Part shown: positions 24,633 to 33,000 of the stretch, piece by piece
How the letters are laid out: every line of letters begins with the position of its first letter
Numbering within the stretch: position 1 is the first letter of the stretch
Assembly (NCBI GenBank): GCA_016223045.1
Contig: JACRPT010000043.1
Span: forward strand, 1 to 38,758
DNA: 38,758 bases
Direction: 5' to 3'
Source: Candidatus Eiseniibacteriota bacterium
GTDB taxonomy: Bacteria; Eisenbacteria; RBG-16-71-46
Translations under genes and position numbers: made by a program
The notes under the pieces: generated by a model
Seen by the model: the letters and a program-made list of their open reading frames with translations, nothing else
Database searches by the model: none
What the model was told of the DNA's origin: nothing

Positions 24633-25777
24633 CAGAGCACCACTCCCAGGCTCCGCCCAAGCTCCTGGAAAGTGCTGAGCTTCGAGAAGCCGAGCATGCG
24701 GAAAGCGTCCCGATGGAGCGTCTGGCCTTCGAGCGTGCTCACGACCAGCGCGCGGGCGAAGCGCTTGCTTACCCGCGCTGCCTGCGTCAGGTAGAAATCG
24801 CCGCCGCTGCCCCTTGGAAGCGCGCGCAACCGTTCGAGCTCCTCAGCGTACGCCTGCCAGAGCTCCTCACGCGTGAGGCCACCGACATCGTGGATCCTGC
24901 GCAGGACAACCAGGGTGCTGACTTTGAATCGCTGCGCCAGACGGGCCACCTCGACCTGCAGTTCGGCGCTCTCGTCGTACACGTCACGCAGGGCAGCGAG
25001 CGGCACGAGAAGCTCGGCCGCAACCCGGTTGCACCAAAGCTCCACCGCGTGCTCCGGCATCCAGGCTGCCTGTGCGTCGGAGACCGCGGACTGGCCGAGC
25101 CAGATGTGGGCCAGCTCGTGCGCCAGCGTGAACATCTGGGCCGCCTTGGTGTCCGCGCCATTGATGAAGATCACTGGGGCGAGGTCGTCGGCCATCGTGA
25201 AGCCGCGGAACTCTTCCGGATCGAGGTGGCGCTGGTTGTTGTTGAGCACGACGCTGCTGCACATGACGAGGATTCCCAAGGTGTCCGCCTGCTCGATGAA
25301 GCGGCGCAGGGCGTCGGTCCACGTGGACATCCGGCGTCGCTCCTCGAGGTCGAAGCCGATCGCGTGGCGCATCGTCGTGGCGGCCGCCTCGACGTCGCTC
25401 CCGATTCGCGTGGACCCCACGAAAGCAAGCGGCTCTTCGCCCGCGGACCGGGCGAAGTCGCGATACCACTCTTGGCGCTGCTGGCAGACGTAGACCGTGT
25501 CCAGAAGGTCCGGGCTCGGATGCCCGACATGTACGTTGCCAACGGTGCGGAAGTCAGGGATCGGAATGCTCTCAACAGGAGGCTCTTGCAGGAACAGAAA
25601 GCCGACGGGCGTGTAGGTGGCCTTGGCGAAGCTCTCGAGCTGCTTCAGCGTGGGTCGGGCCTCGCCGCGCTCCCAGGCTCCAAGGTGAGGGAATCGCCGA
25701 GTGAGCGCGGAGACACTGAAGCCGGCGCGCTCTCGCGCCCAGCGCAACAGCTCGGGTTGGACTTCGACGCGGATCAT
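24632..25777 (-). CDS. HTH plus ImmA/IrrE metallopeptidase protein
   Basis: The 381-residue protein starts MIRVEVQPELLRWARERAGF, a Cro/C1-type helix-turn-helix (about 8-60, including LGAWERGEARPTLKQLESFA). The ImmA/IrrE peptidase domain (about 150-300) has the HExxH zinc site HELAH at 220-224, with E246 (HAVELWCNR) a possible third ligand. IrrE-like proteins cleave a repressor; ImmA does so for ICEBs1, and HTH-ImmA proteins also act as antitoxins or regulators. Here it probably regulates the operon or pairs with the decayed DUF4411 gene. GGGAGGT sits 5 nt before the ATG, which overlaps the stop of the PLD fragment (ATGA). The substrate repressor is not visible in the window. Confidence 0.85.
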   Translation of the reverse strand: MIRVEVQPELLRWARERAGFSVSALTRRFPHLGAWERGEARPTLKQLESFAKATYTPVGFLFLQEPPVESIPIPDFRTVGNVHVGHPSPDLLDTVYVCQQRQEWYRDFARSAGEEPLAFVGSTRIGSDVEAAATTMRHAIGFDLEERRRMSTWTDALRRFIEQADTLGILVMCSSVVLNNNQRHLDPEEFRGFTMADDLAPVIFINGADTKAAQMFTLAHELAHIWLGQSAVSDAQAAWMPEHAVELWCNRVAAELLVPLAALRDVYDESAELQVEVARLAQRFKVSTLVVLRRIHDVGGLTREELWQAYAEELERLRALPRGSGGDFYLTQAARVSKRFARALVVSTLEGQTLHRDAFRMLGFSKLSTFQELGRSLGVVL

Positions 25778-26037
25778 GCGCGACCTCCCATTCCGGTCGC
25801 AGCGAGCCTGCTGCCTCCCATTGTCGGTAGTCCCGAAGTCTCGGGCTCAAGCCCATGCGGGTTGAAGTAGCAGGTCGCCACGCACAGCTCGGCGGGGATC
25901 CGGCCCTCGCCCCGCAGCGCCTCGAGGTGCCTCGTGATCGCGCGGGCCAGCGTGCTCCCGTCCCAGTTGTCGACGAAAACGGGCGGCGAGGAATCCGCCG
26001 TACCATCCGCCCCGATTTGTTGGTTGAGGGAGATCAA
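25774..26037 (-). pseudogene. N-terminal fragment of a second PLD-SNF2 helicase gene
   Basis: The fragment (87 residues from TTG at 26037; the TTG overlaps the helicase stop as TTGA, with GGGAG just upstream) contains PVFVDNWDGSTLARAITRHL and ELCVATCYFNPHGLE. These align with residues 13-57 of the intact PLD-SNF2 protein (PVFVDNRDGNTLARAITTHL, ELCVASCYFNPQGLE). The match stops at GLE; the last 30 residues are unrelated, and the frame ends on a stop overlapping the ImmA start. By hand the nucleotides at 25857-25983 and 22646-22772 agree at about 108 of 127 positions. The homologous DNA covers only the first 50-odd codons, so no PLD or helicase active site remains. Confidence 0.8.
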
Positions 26038-29000
26038 GATTCTCCCTCGATGATCGCCCAAACTCGATGGTATGCGCTCCCGATTCCTCCCATGGCCTCA
26101 GTCCAGGGCGCTTCGCCGGCATCTCGCAGCCTCGATCGCACGCTAGAGAGAGGCTCGCCCGCATGCATCGCGAACACTCCGCTCAGCGGCTGTGCTGCGC
26201 TCCGCGGCACCCCCAAGAGGCGAAGCGCCACCGCCTCGTCCGAGTTGACGCCGTAATAGACCCGAGCCGGTAGGTTCCGAAGCGTTTGCTGTTCGGCCGG
26301 GGCCAGCTCATCGAAACGATCTCCAAACGTCAGCGACTGCAGTGCTGCGAGCCCCCACGACGCGGTCTGAACGAGGCGCCCGAAGACGCTCTGGCAGCAC
26401 CTGGTCATCGCCTCGACCGGATCCATCTCGCGGTCGCCGCTCTCTCCGAAGTACTCGCGCGCCATCTCCTGGAGCGAGCGCCCACCCACCCAATCGCAGA
26501 CCATCCGCGCCAGCGTGTTGCCGTCGGGCCGGCGTGCCATCGTCGCCCCGATCAGATTCTCGCGCAGCTCGGGGACCTGGAGCAGAACACCCATCATCCT
26601 CTGGAGCGTGGAGCGATCACCGCCGAAGAGATCCGGACCCCAGGCTTCCTCCCGGATGTGCTGTTCGGCCAGTCTGGCCAGAGTCGCATTGACGGACTCC
26701 CACGAAAAGCCGGTGCTGTCCACCAACTTCAGGGGCTGGCCCCTCAGGCGCTCGGCGTAGGCATACACGCCCTGGACGAGCTGGCCCGCCGAGGAAGGCT
26801 GGCTCTGGCGCAACGCCTGGAATCCCAAGGTGCCCCGCAGCACTTGCTCGACCTCCGCGGCGAAGCGCTCGTGGTCTCCGATCTGGCGGTAGGTGTGAGC
26901 GAGGTACTGGAGGAACGATGACCAGGCTGGTTGCCAGGCCAGGGTTTCGAGATGGAGCAATGCCCCTTGTTCCGCGGCGACTCGAACCATCTCGATCAAA
27001 GTGGAGCTGAGAGCCCCGACGTTCCGGTTGACGAAGGTCTCCAGCGAGCGCGCCCTTTGGGCGTCCGTGGCAACCAGGGCAATGATCCCCAGGTCCCCCT
27101 GGTCGACCCGGCCGGCCCGCCCGGCGATGTTCCAGAAGTCCTCCGGAGGCATGTCCTGACTGAAAGGGTGCCGAGCACTTGGATACTGATGGCTGGCAAG
27201 GACGATGCCCGAGACGGGGAAGTTGACGCCTTGCGCGATCGTCGTGGTGGCCACTAGAACGTCTAGATGACCGTTCTCGGTCAGCCATTCTACGAGAGCT
27301 CTCGCGTCGTGAGACATTCCGCTGTGGTGAACTCCGACGCCGTGCTCGATCAGGTCGCACAGGGGATAGTCCTCCCCAAACTCGTGGGCTAGGAACGTGC
27401 GCGCATAGCCCACATCCTCGGACGCGGAAGGAGCGCGCTCCGTCGCCGAGTTCTTGAGGGCATTGGCGACACCCCAGCTATGGTCCGGCTGCCTCACGAG
27501 TACGATCACCGGCCCACGACGGCGCAGGATCTCGGCGGTCGCCGCGGCGAGCTTCCCCGGGGAGTTCGCAACATCCGACCAGGACAACCCCAAAGGGCGC
27601 TCGTCGGGCAGCGGAAGAGAATCCGGGATCGTGAGCGTGTCCTTCGAGGTGTGCAGCGTCCGCAATGCGACCCTGAAGACACCCCGCCGCACGCGCTCGG
27701 GCTGGGCGATCACGATGGCTCGGTCGTTCGGAGACCAATCGAGAGCGAGCCCCACGTCCATGTGGCTGTCGGGAGCCAGCCAGCGGGCGATCTCCTCGGC
27801 GTTTCGAACGAACGGCGTCAGCAACAGGAACTGGGCGTGCCGGCACTCCCGGTTGATCGTGGCGAGCAGGAGTTCGAGCTTGATGCCTCGGCCCTGCGAT
27901 GCGAGGTTGTGCGCCTCGTCCACGACCACAAGCGTCAACGGCCTCCCGATCTCCCCCTCCCAGCCCCCCCGCAGCATGAGATCAAGCTTCTCAGGAGTCG
28001 TGACGAGGACGCGGAACTGGCTGTCGCCGTTGCGATCGGTGAGCAACCCCGCTTCGAGCCCGTCGACTTCCAGCGCCGGGCTCACACGTTCGCAGATGAT
28101 CCTTAGGGGAGCGAAATCGCGCCGCAGCTTCACCGCGATCTGGTTCACCAGGGCACGGGTCGGCGCGAGATAGGCCACCCACCCGCGCTCGTCTTCGAAC
28201 TGGTTGAGGGCTTGCAGGATGCGGAACTCCGCGATGAGGGTCTTGCCGCTCGAGGTCGGAAGGCTCACGACCACCGACCGCTGGGCCGATCCGAGCAGCC
28301 CCGCTTCCCGCAGTGTCACCCGCTGCGGGGGAAGCATCTCGAAGAGCGGCCGCTGCGCCGCGCGGGAGACGATCTCCCGCACGAAACGGGTGACCCGGCT
28401 ATTCACCGCGCGCGTGACGGTCCAGATGCTATTCTCCACCAGCGTCCGAGCAGTGCGCGCCAGCAATCGCGCCAGAGATTCGAGCTCGATCAGACGACCG
28501 CGCGCGCAGGCACCGAGCGCCCGGTCGAACTGAGCCTCGAGCTGCTGCCGGATGTCGTAGTGTCCCTCGGATTCCCCTTGCGTCACGAAGACTGCGAGGA
28601 TCTCGGCGGCCTTCGCCAAGTGGTACTGGGCGACGAGCCGCCAGGCTGGCGCCGCGGTTCCTGCCACCTCGGCTGCGCTCAGGAACCCTGGCTCGTAGGA
28701 TGCCTGAGCCCCGCGCAGGGCCACCACGCGCCCCTGCACAGCCTCGAGATCCGCCCAGCCGTGCTTGCGAAGCAGACGCAGCCACACGTCGAGGATCCCA
28801 GCCCAGACCCGCTCTCCCCACTCCGCGCTTTCCACCGGAAGGTCCGGAATGTCGGTCTCGATCAGCCAGCGCCTGATGTCGGCGCCACGGTCGCCGAGGA
28901 CGGCGAGACATCCCAAGCGGAGTAGCCATGCACCTCGCTCCACCGAATCATCGGGGAGCTCGATGACCCGTGCGATCTGGAAGGCATGCGCGCTCGCCGA

Positions 29001-29210
29001 GCGAAGCGCGTCGCGGCGGCCCTCGTCGCCCAGGAGGTCGTAGACCTGGAGCTCCAGCGCGTTCGCCACGGCGCGAAGCTCGGGATCCTCAATGCCGCCG
29101 TCCTGTCCGAGATCGAACGCTGCGCGCAGGCGCCGCCGGGATGCCTCGATCGCAGCCGCCTCCACCCTCCCCGAGCCGAGAGCATCGATGACCCAAGAGT
29201 CGGGCGTCAT
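26034..29210 (-). CDS. Ski2-like DExH helicase (HamB/AbpB-like), defence-associated
   Basis: The 1058-residue protein has a helical N-terminal region of about 300 residues followed by a superfamily 2 helicase core: LPTSSGKTLIAEF (317-329, Walker A), LAPTRALVNQ (348-357), TTPEKLDLM (404-412), VVDEAHN (429-435) and NIAGRAGRVDQGD (694 onwards; the AGRAGR form is typical of Ski2-like helicases). Motif III is LLTPFVRN rather than SAT. A C-terminal extension of about 350 residues has no recognised domain. It is coupled to the nuclease-like gene before it (ATGA at 29210/29207). The nuclease-plus-Ski2-helicase pair resembles HamAB of Hachiman and AbpAB, so it may sense or unwind DNA and control the nuclease. 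Which named system, if any, needs a profile search. Confidence 0.82.
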   Translation of the reverse strand: MTPDSWVIDALGSGRVEAAAIEASRRRLRAAFDLGQDGGIEDPELRAVANALELQVYDLLGDEGRRDALRSASAHAFQIARVIELPDDSVERGAWLLRLGCLAVLGDRGADIRRWLIETDIPDLPVESAEWGERVWAGILDVWLRLLRKHGWADLEAVQGRVVALRGAQASYEPGFLSAAEVAGTAAPAWRLVAQYHLAKAAEILAVFVTQGESEGHYDIRQQLEAQFDRALGACARGRLIELESLARLLARTARTLVENSIWTVTRAVNSRVTRFVREIVSRAAQRPLFEMLPPQRVTLREAGLLGSAQRSVVVSLPTSSGKTLIAEFRILQALNQFEDERGWVAYLAPTRALVNQIAVKLRRDFAPLRIICERVSPALEVDGLEAGLLTDRNGDSQFRVLVTTPEKLDLMLRGGWEGEIGRPLTLVVVDEAHNLASQGRGIKLELLLATINRECRHAQFLLLTPFVRNAEEIARWLAPDSHMDVGLALDWSPNDRAIVIAQPERVRRGVFRVALRTLHTSKDTLTIPDSLPLPDERPLGLSWSDVANSPGKLAAATAEILRRRGPVIVLVRQPDHSWGVANALKNSATERAPSASEDVGYARTFLAHEFGEDYPLCDLIEHGVGVHHSGMSHDARALVEWLTENGHLDVLVATTTIAQGVNFPVSGIVLASHQYPSARHPFSQDMPPEDFWNIAGRAGRVDQGDLGIIALVATDAQRARSLETFVNRNVGALSSTLIEMVRVAAEQGALLHLETLAWQPAWSSFLQYLAHTYRQIGDHERFAAEVEQVLRGTLGFQALRQSQPSSAGQLVQGVYAYAERLRGQPLKLVDSTGFSWESVNATLARLAEQHIREEAWGPDLFGGDRSTLQRMMGVLLQVPELRENLIGATMARRPDGNTLARMVCDWVGGRSLQEMAREYFGESGDREMDPVEAMTRCCQSVFGRLVQTASWGLAALQSLTFGDRFDELAPAEQQTLRNLPARVYYGVNSDEAVALRLLGVPRSAAQPLSGVFAMHAGEPLSSVRSRLRDAGEAPWTEAMGGIGSAYHRVWAIIEGES

Positions 29211-30013
29211 GGCGCTCTCCTCCTGAGGAGGTCAGCCCACGCAGCGATCGGAATCGGCAGGTACCAGGCCGTGACCTCCACACGAGTCGGCGCTTCGAGC
29301 TGTCTTGCCAAGGCCGACGCTCGGCCGCTGATATCGCGCTCGCTCGGCTCTGTATCGCGCAGCAGGAGACCGACGATGAGGATCTCCTTGCCTCCCGAAC
29401 TCAGGTAGCGGGTAACTGCCGAGCGGTACAGCTCGACCAAGTCGGTGGTGTTGCAACGCGCGCGCAACCAACGAAGGAGGGCGTGCTGGACGTCCAACCT
29501 CGTGGCGTTCTCCTGGAGCTGCCAGATCAGGCCGGTGTTGCCGTACATGACTCCCGGCGGTGTGTTCCTGTCCTCGGACGTTTTCACCTCGCCGAACAGA
29601 AGCAGGGCCTCGCCGTCCATGCGACAGAAGCCGACAAGATCCGCCCCGGGCAGGCTGGCGCGCGGAGTGCGCCGGTCGCGGTTGGCGTTCCACGGCCAGA
29701 CGATCTCGCGCTCGGAGTCTTCGGTAAGGAGGCATTCGGCAACGGCCTCCCCCACGGCCCAGCCCGGTTCATCAGGGACGGCGGCGAGAAAGCGCCGCAG
29801 GAACTCCGAGGCCATGCCCGTTGTGACCAGCCCGCGAAGCTCAGCCTCGAAGTCGTCGCTCGCTTCCGCATCGTGCAGTCTGGCCCGGACGGGGCCCGTC
29901 AGGAAGCTGTGGAACCGGGCTTCGTCCGCCACGTGGTAGCCGGCCCAATCGACCACGCCGTCGTTGCCCCGGTAGGGAACCGTGGCGGGCAGGTCTGCAA
30001 CGGACATGGTCAC
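29207..30013 (-). CDS. PD-(D/E)xK nuclease-like protein (HamA/AbpA-like)
   Basis: The 268-residue protein contains GADLVGF (Asp at about 125) followed, 16 residues later, by LLLFGEVKTSE (Glu142, Lys144). This D...ExK spacing and the strand-Asp, strand-ExK order are those of PD-(D/E)xK nucleases, including the HamA (DUF1837) and AbpA effectors. The next helix, NTGLIWQLQENATRLDVQHA, is a plausible partner. Its coupling by ATGA to a Ski2-like helicase supports a nuclease-helicase pair. I set the start at the GTG (30013), because it overlaps the stop of the micro-ORF (GTGA) and GAGGAG lies 8 nt upstream; the ATG at 30007 is the alternative. That it cuts DNA is inference; family assignment to DUF1837 is unconfirmed. 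Confidence 0.72.
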   Translation of the reverse strand: MTMSVADLPATVPYRGNDGVVDWAGYHVADEARFHSFLTGPVRARLHDAEASDDFEAELRGLVTTGMASEFLRRFLAAVPDEPGWAVGEAVAECLLTEDSEREIVWPWNANRDRRTPRASLPGADLVGFCRMDGEALLLFGEVKTSEDRNTPPGVMYGNTGLIWQLQENATRLDVQHALLRWLRARCNTTDLVELYRSAVTRYLSSGGKEILIVGLLLRDTEPSERDISGRASALARQLEAPTRVEVTAWYLPIPIAAWADLLRRRAP

Positions 30014-30096
30014 GGGCGCGGCTCCTCGATGCGCAGCCACTTGTGGGAGGCTTCCGCGACGCGACGCATGCGCTGATTCTCGCCCTTCCTGCTCAC
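30010..30096 (-). CDS. 28-residue micro-ORF coupling methyltransferase and nuclease genes
   Basis: The frame GTG (30096) to TGA (30012-30010) reads MSRKGENQRMRRVAEASHKW and continues LRIEEPRP. Its GTG overlaps the methyltransferase TGA (GTGA), an AGGAGG lies 8 nt upstream of it, and its own TGA overlaps the nuclease GTG (GTGA). Both ends are thus locked to its neighbours. It is strongly basic in the middle and has no membrane segment. It may be a small defence component, or only a device that carries ribosomes from one gene to the next. An ATG inside it (codon 10) gives a shorter alternative. Confidence 0.55.
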   Translation of the reverse strand: MSRKGENQRMRRVAEASHKWLRIEEPRP

Positions 30097-33000
30097 GCTT
30101 GTCTCCTCCTCTTCCACGTTCCGAAATGGGCGAGCGTCGCGCGCAGGCGGGCCTCGTGGTCCGAGCCCTCGTGGAAGGTCTCGAAGATGTGGACGAGGTG
30201 CTTCTCGGTGAGGCCGTAGAGGTGCGCGACGACAGCGTCGAGCTCGTGGATCATGTCCTCCTTCTCGTCCGGGCCGAGTGGGCCACAGGCGACGCCGGCC
30301 TCCTTCGCCCACGCAGTGAAGCGGTCGTCGGGAGAGGCGAGGCGGCCCGCCAGTGCGACGGCGCGGCGGCGGAGGGGATGGTCGGCAGGCGGGCGGGGGA
30401 CGGGGAGCGGGTCAACGACGTGAAAATCCATGTGCGTCTCGACGAAACGACGCGCGTACCAGTCAAGGATGAGCGAAGACATCACGCCCAGGAGAAGTGC
30501 TTCGTCCGCTGCCGAACCACGGGGCCAAAGGAAGTACGGCGCAACATCCGTGAAGATGAGCTCAGGTGGAACGAGAGCAACGCGAATCGTGCGGGTGTCA
30601 GTAGCACGCGAAATCCGCCGGAACGCTATCCTCGGCCGCAGGCAGGACAGCGTCTTCGGATCGCGCAGCCACTTCGGGTCGAACTCGGCGAAGGGCGAGT
30701 TCTTGCTCCGCCCGCCGCGCAGGCGCTTCTGCTGGAGGTGCGGCAATACCTTCTTCGGGTCGGCCCATGCGTAGTAGGTGCCGGTGTCCGGCGTCCAGAG
30801 GTCGAACGACTCACCCTTGAAGACGGGCCAGAAGCCCTTCGGACATTCCTTGGACTTAAGGTCCATGAGCGGCTTGCCCGTCGTCGAGTTGAGATCGCCC
30901 TGGAGCGGCCGCGCGCGCCACGACTTGCCGTCGTCTAGGTCCAGCCGGGGTGCCTCGCGAAGCTGCGTGAAGACATCGACCGACTCGTCGGTGGGAAGGA
31001 GCGGCAGCGACGCGGTGTCGTTCCAGCTCTGAATCTGGTCGCCGTAGAAGACGGCCGGCTCGCGGACGACGCCGCCCGTGTAGCGATCGAGGCTCGGATA
31101 CGGCCCGCGCAGGGCCACTTGTGGGGCAGGCATCTTGCCTGCCACGGCCTCCCGCCGGGCGAGGGCGACGAGGCCAATGGTGTACTGCGGGTGGACGTCC
31201 TCGAAGAACCACTGCTTGTTGTTGAGCAGCATCGTGACGTCCACGCCCTCGGCGTGCGAAAGCACCTCGCGCCGGAACCCCGTCGAGCCCTTGGCCGCGA
31301 GCGCCGAGCGCGGCAGCACCACGCCGATCCGGCCGCCGTCCTCGCAGACGAGATTCCAGAAGCGCCAGCAGAAGGCCTTGTAGAGGTCGGGATGCCCGGC
31401 ACCCATACCGGGGTAGGGTCCAGACATCAGAGCGGCCCGAAGTTCTTCCTGGCCCTCGACCTCACTCTGAAGAAGCTTGACGAGATCCGGCCGCTCGCGC
31501 CGGAGCGTGTGGTAGAGCCGCTCCCGCTCCGACTGACTAGCTGAGCGCAATCCGGGCTTGTACCGCGCCCAGAACTCGTGCTCCTCCACTTGCGTTTTCT
31601 CCCACGGCGGGTTCCCCACGATCACATCGAACCCCGGCCGCTCGCGCAGGAAGACCTCGGGGAACGCGACCGGAAAGTGGAAGACGTGGAGCCCCGCGAG
31701 GCGCTCGCGCGCCGCCCGGTGCTCCTTCGAGCCGGGCAGGCGGTCGCGGACCTCCGCCCACTTGTCGAGGTTCACCGGCACCTTCTCACCCGCGAGCCGC
31801 GCCGCGGTGACGAGATCGCACAGCGCCGCCGCGGGAGCGACCGCCGCGAGCGCCGCATCCTGCGCCTTGCGCGCCCGCGCGAGGTCCGAGGGCGTGGCGT
31901 CGGCGAGCCGGGCGAGGCGCCGGAGCGGCTCGGCCGCTTCGCCGAGGAGATGCGCCGCGTCGATCGGGAAGAGCGGCAGGCTGCCCTCCTCGATCTTCTC
32001 CCTCACCTCCTCGAGCCGGCCGATCCCCACGAGCGAGTTCCCGCGCACGAGATTGTGGTCGAGGAGCGAGAGCGGGAGCCCCGGCACGAAGGTGTGGATC
32101 CAGACCGACAGGCGCGCGAGCTGCACCGCCGTCGGGTTCAGGTCCACGCCGTAGATCGAGCGGCGCGCGATGAGCCGGCGCAGGAGCTGGGTGTCCTCGA
32201 TCTCGACCTGGTCGGCGAGCGGCCCCAGCGCATCGAGCGCCGCGGCGCGCAGGCTCGAAAGTTCCGCCGCGACGGCTGGCATCCGCCGGCGCGAGAGGCA
32301 GCCCGTGAGCGCGCGCTCGATCCGGTCGATCGCGGCGACGAGGAAGTGCCCCGAGCCCATCGCGAGGTCCGCGACGCGGAAGTCGAAGAAGCGCTCGCCC
32401 GCCTCGTCCTCGCCGAGCGCGTCGAGCCGCGCCAGGTGCTCTTTGAGCGCGGGTTCGAGCGAGCGTTCGAGCAGGTGCTCCACAGCAAACGACTTCGTGA
32501 AGTAGGAACCCGTGGACTTGCGGGCGCCCGAGGCGTCGTGCAGGTAGACATCGCCGCGCCGGACGAGCGGTTCCTCGCCCTTCTTACACGGCCGCCAGGC
32601 GCCGCTCTTGTCCACGGCGAGGTCGCTCTCGGCGACCGACAGGTCGCTTTCGAGGAGCCCCTCGTAAATCGTCCCGAACTCGCGCACGCCGAGGCTGCGG
32701 AAGTCCACGGGGCCGAGCCCTTCGGAACCCTCGACGAGGAGGAGGCCCGCGAGCGCCGGGCCGAAGACCGTGTTTGGGAGCGTGACCCCGGCCAGGTGCG
32801 CGCCGGCGGGCGAGATCTCCCGTTCTTCCGAGAAGAGCTCGCCGTCGTAGGCCGGCACGCCCCACTCGCGGTTGCCGCGGTCCACGGCGCGACAGAGACG
32901 CGCGACCTCCTCCCAGAGCGTGTCGCCGGCGTCGAAGGCGGCGCCGCCGCGGGCCAGCTCGGCCAGCTCCTGGGCCTTGGTCTTGAGCGAGCGGCGCTGG

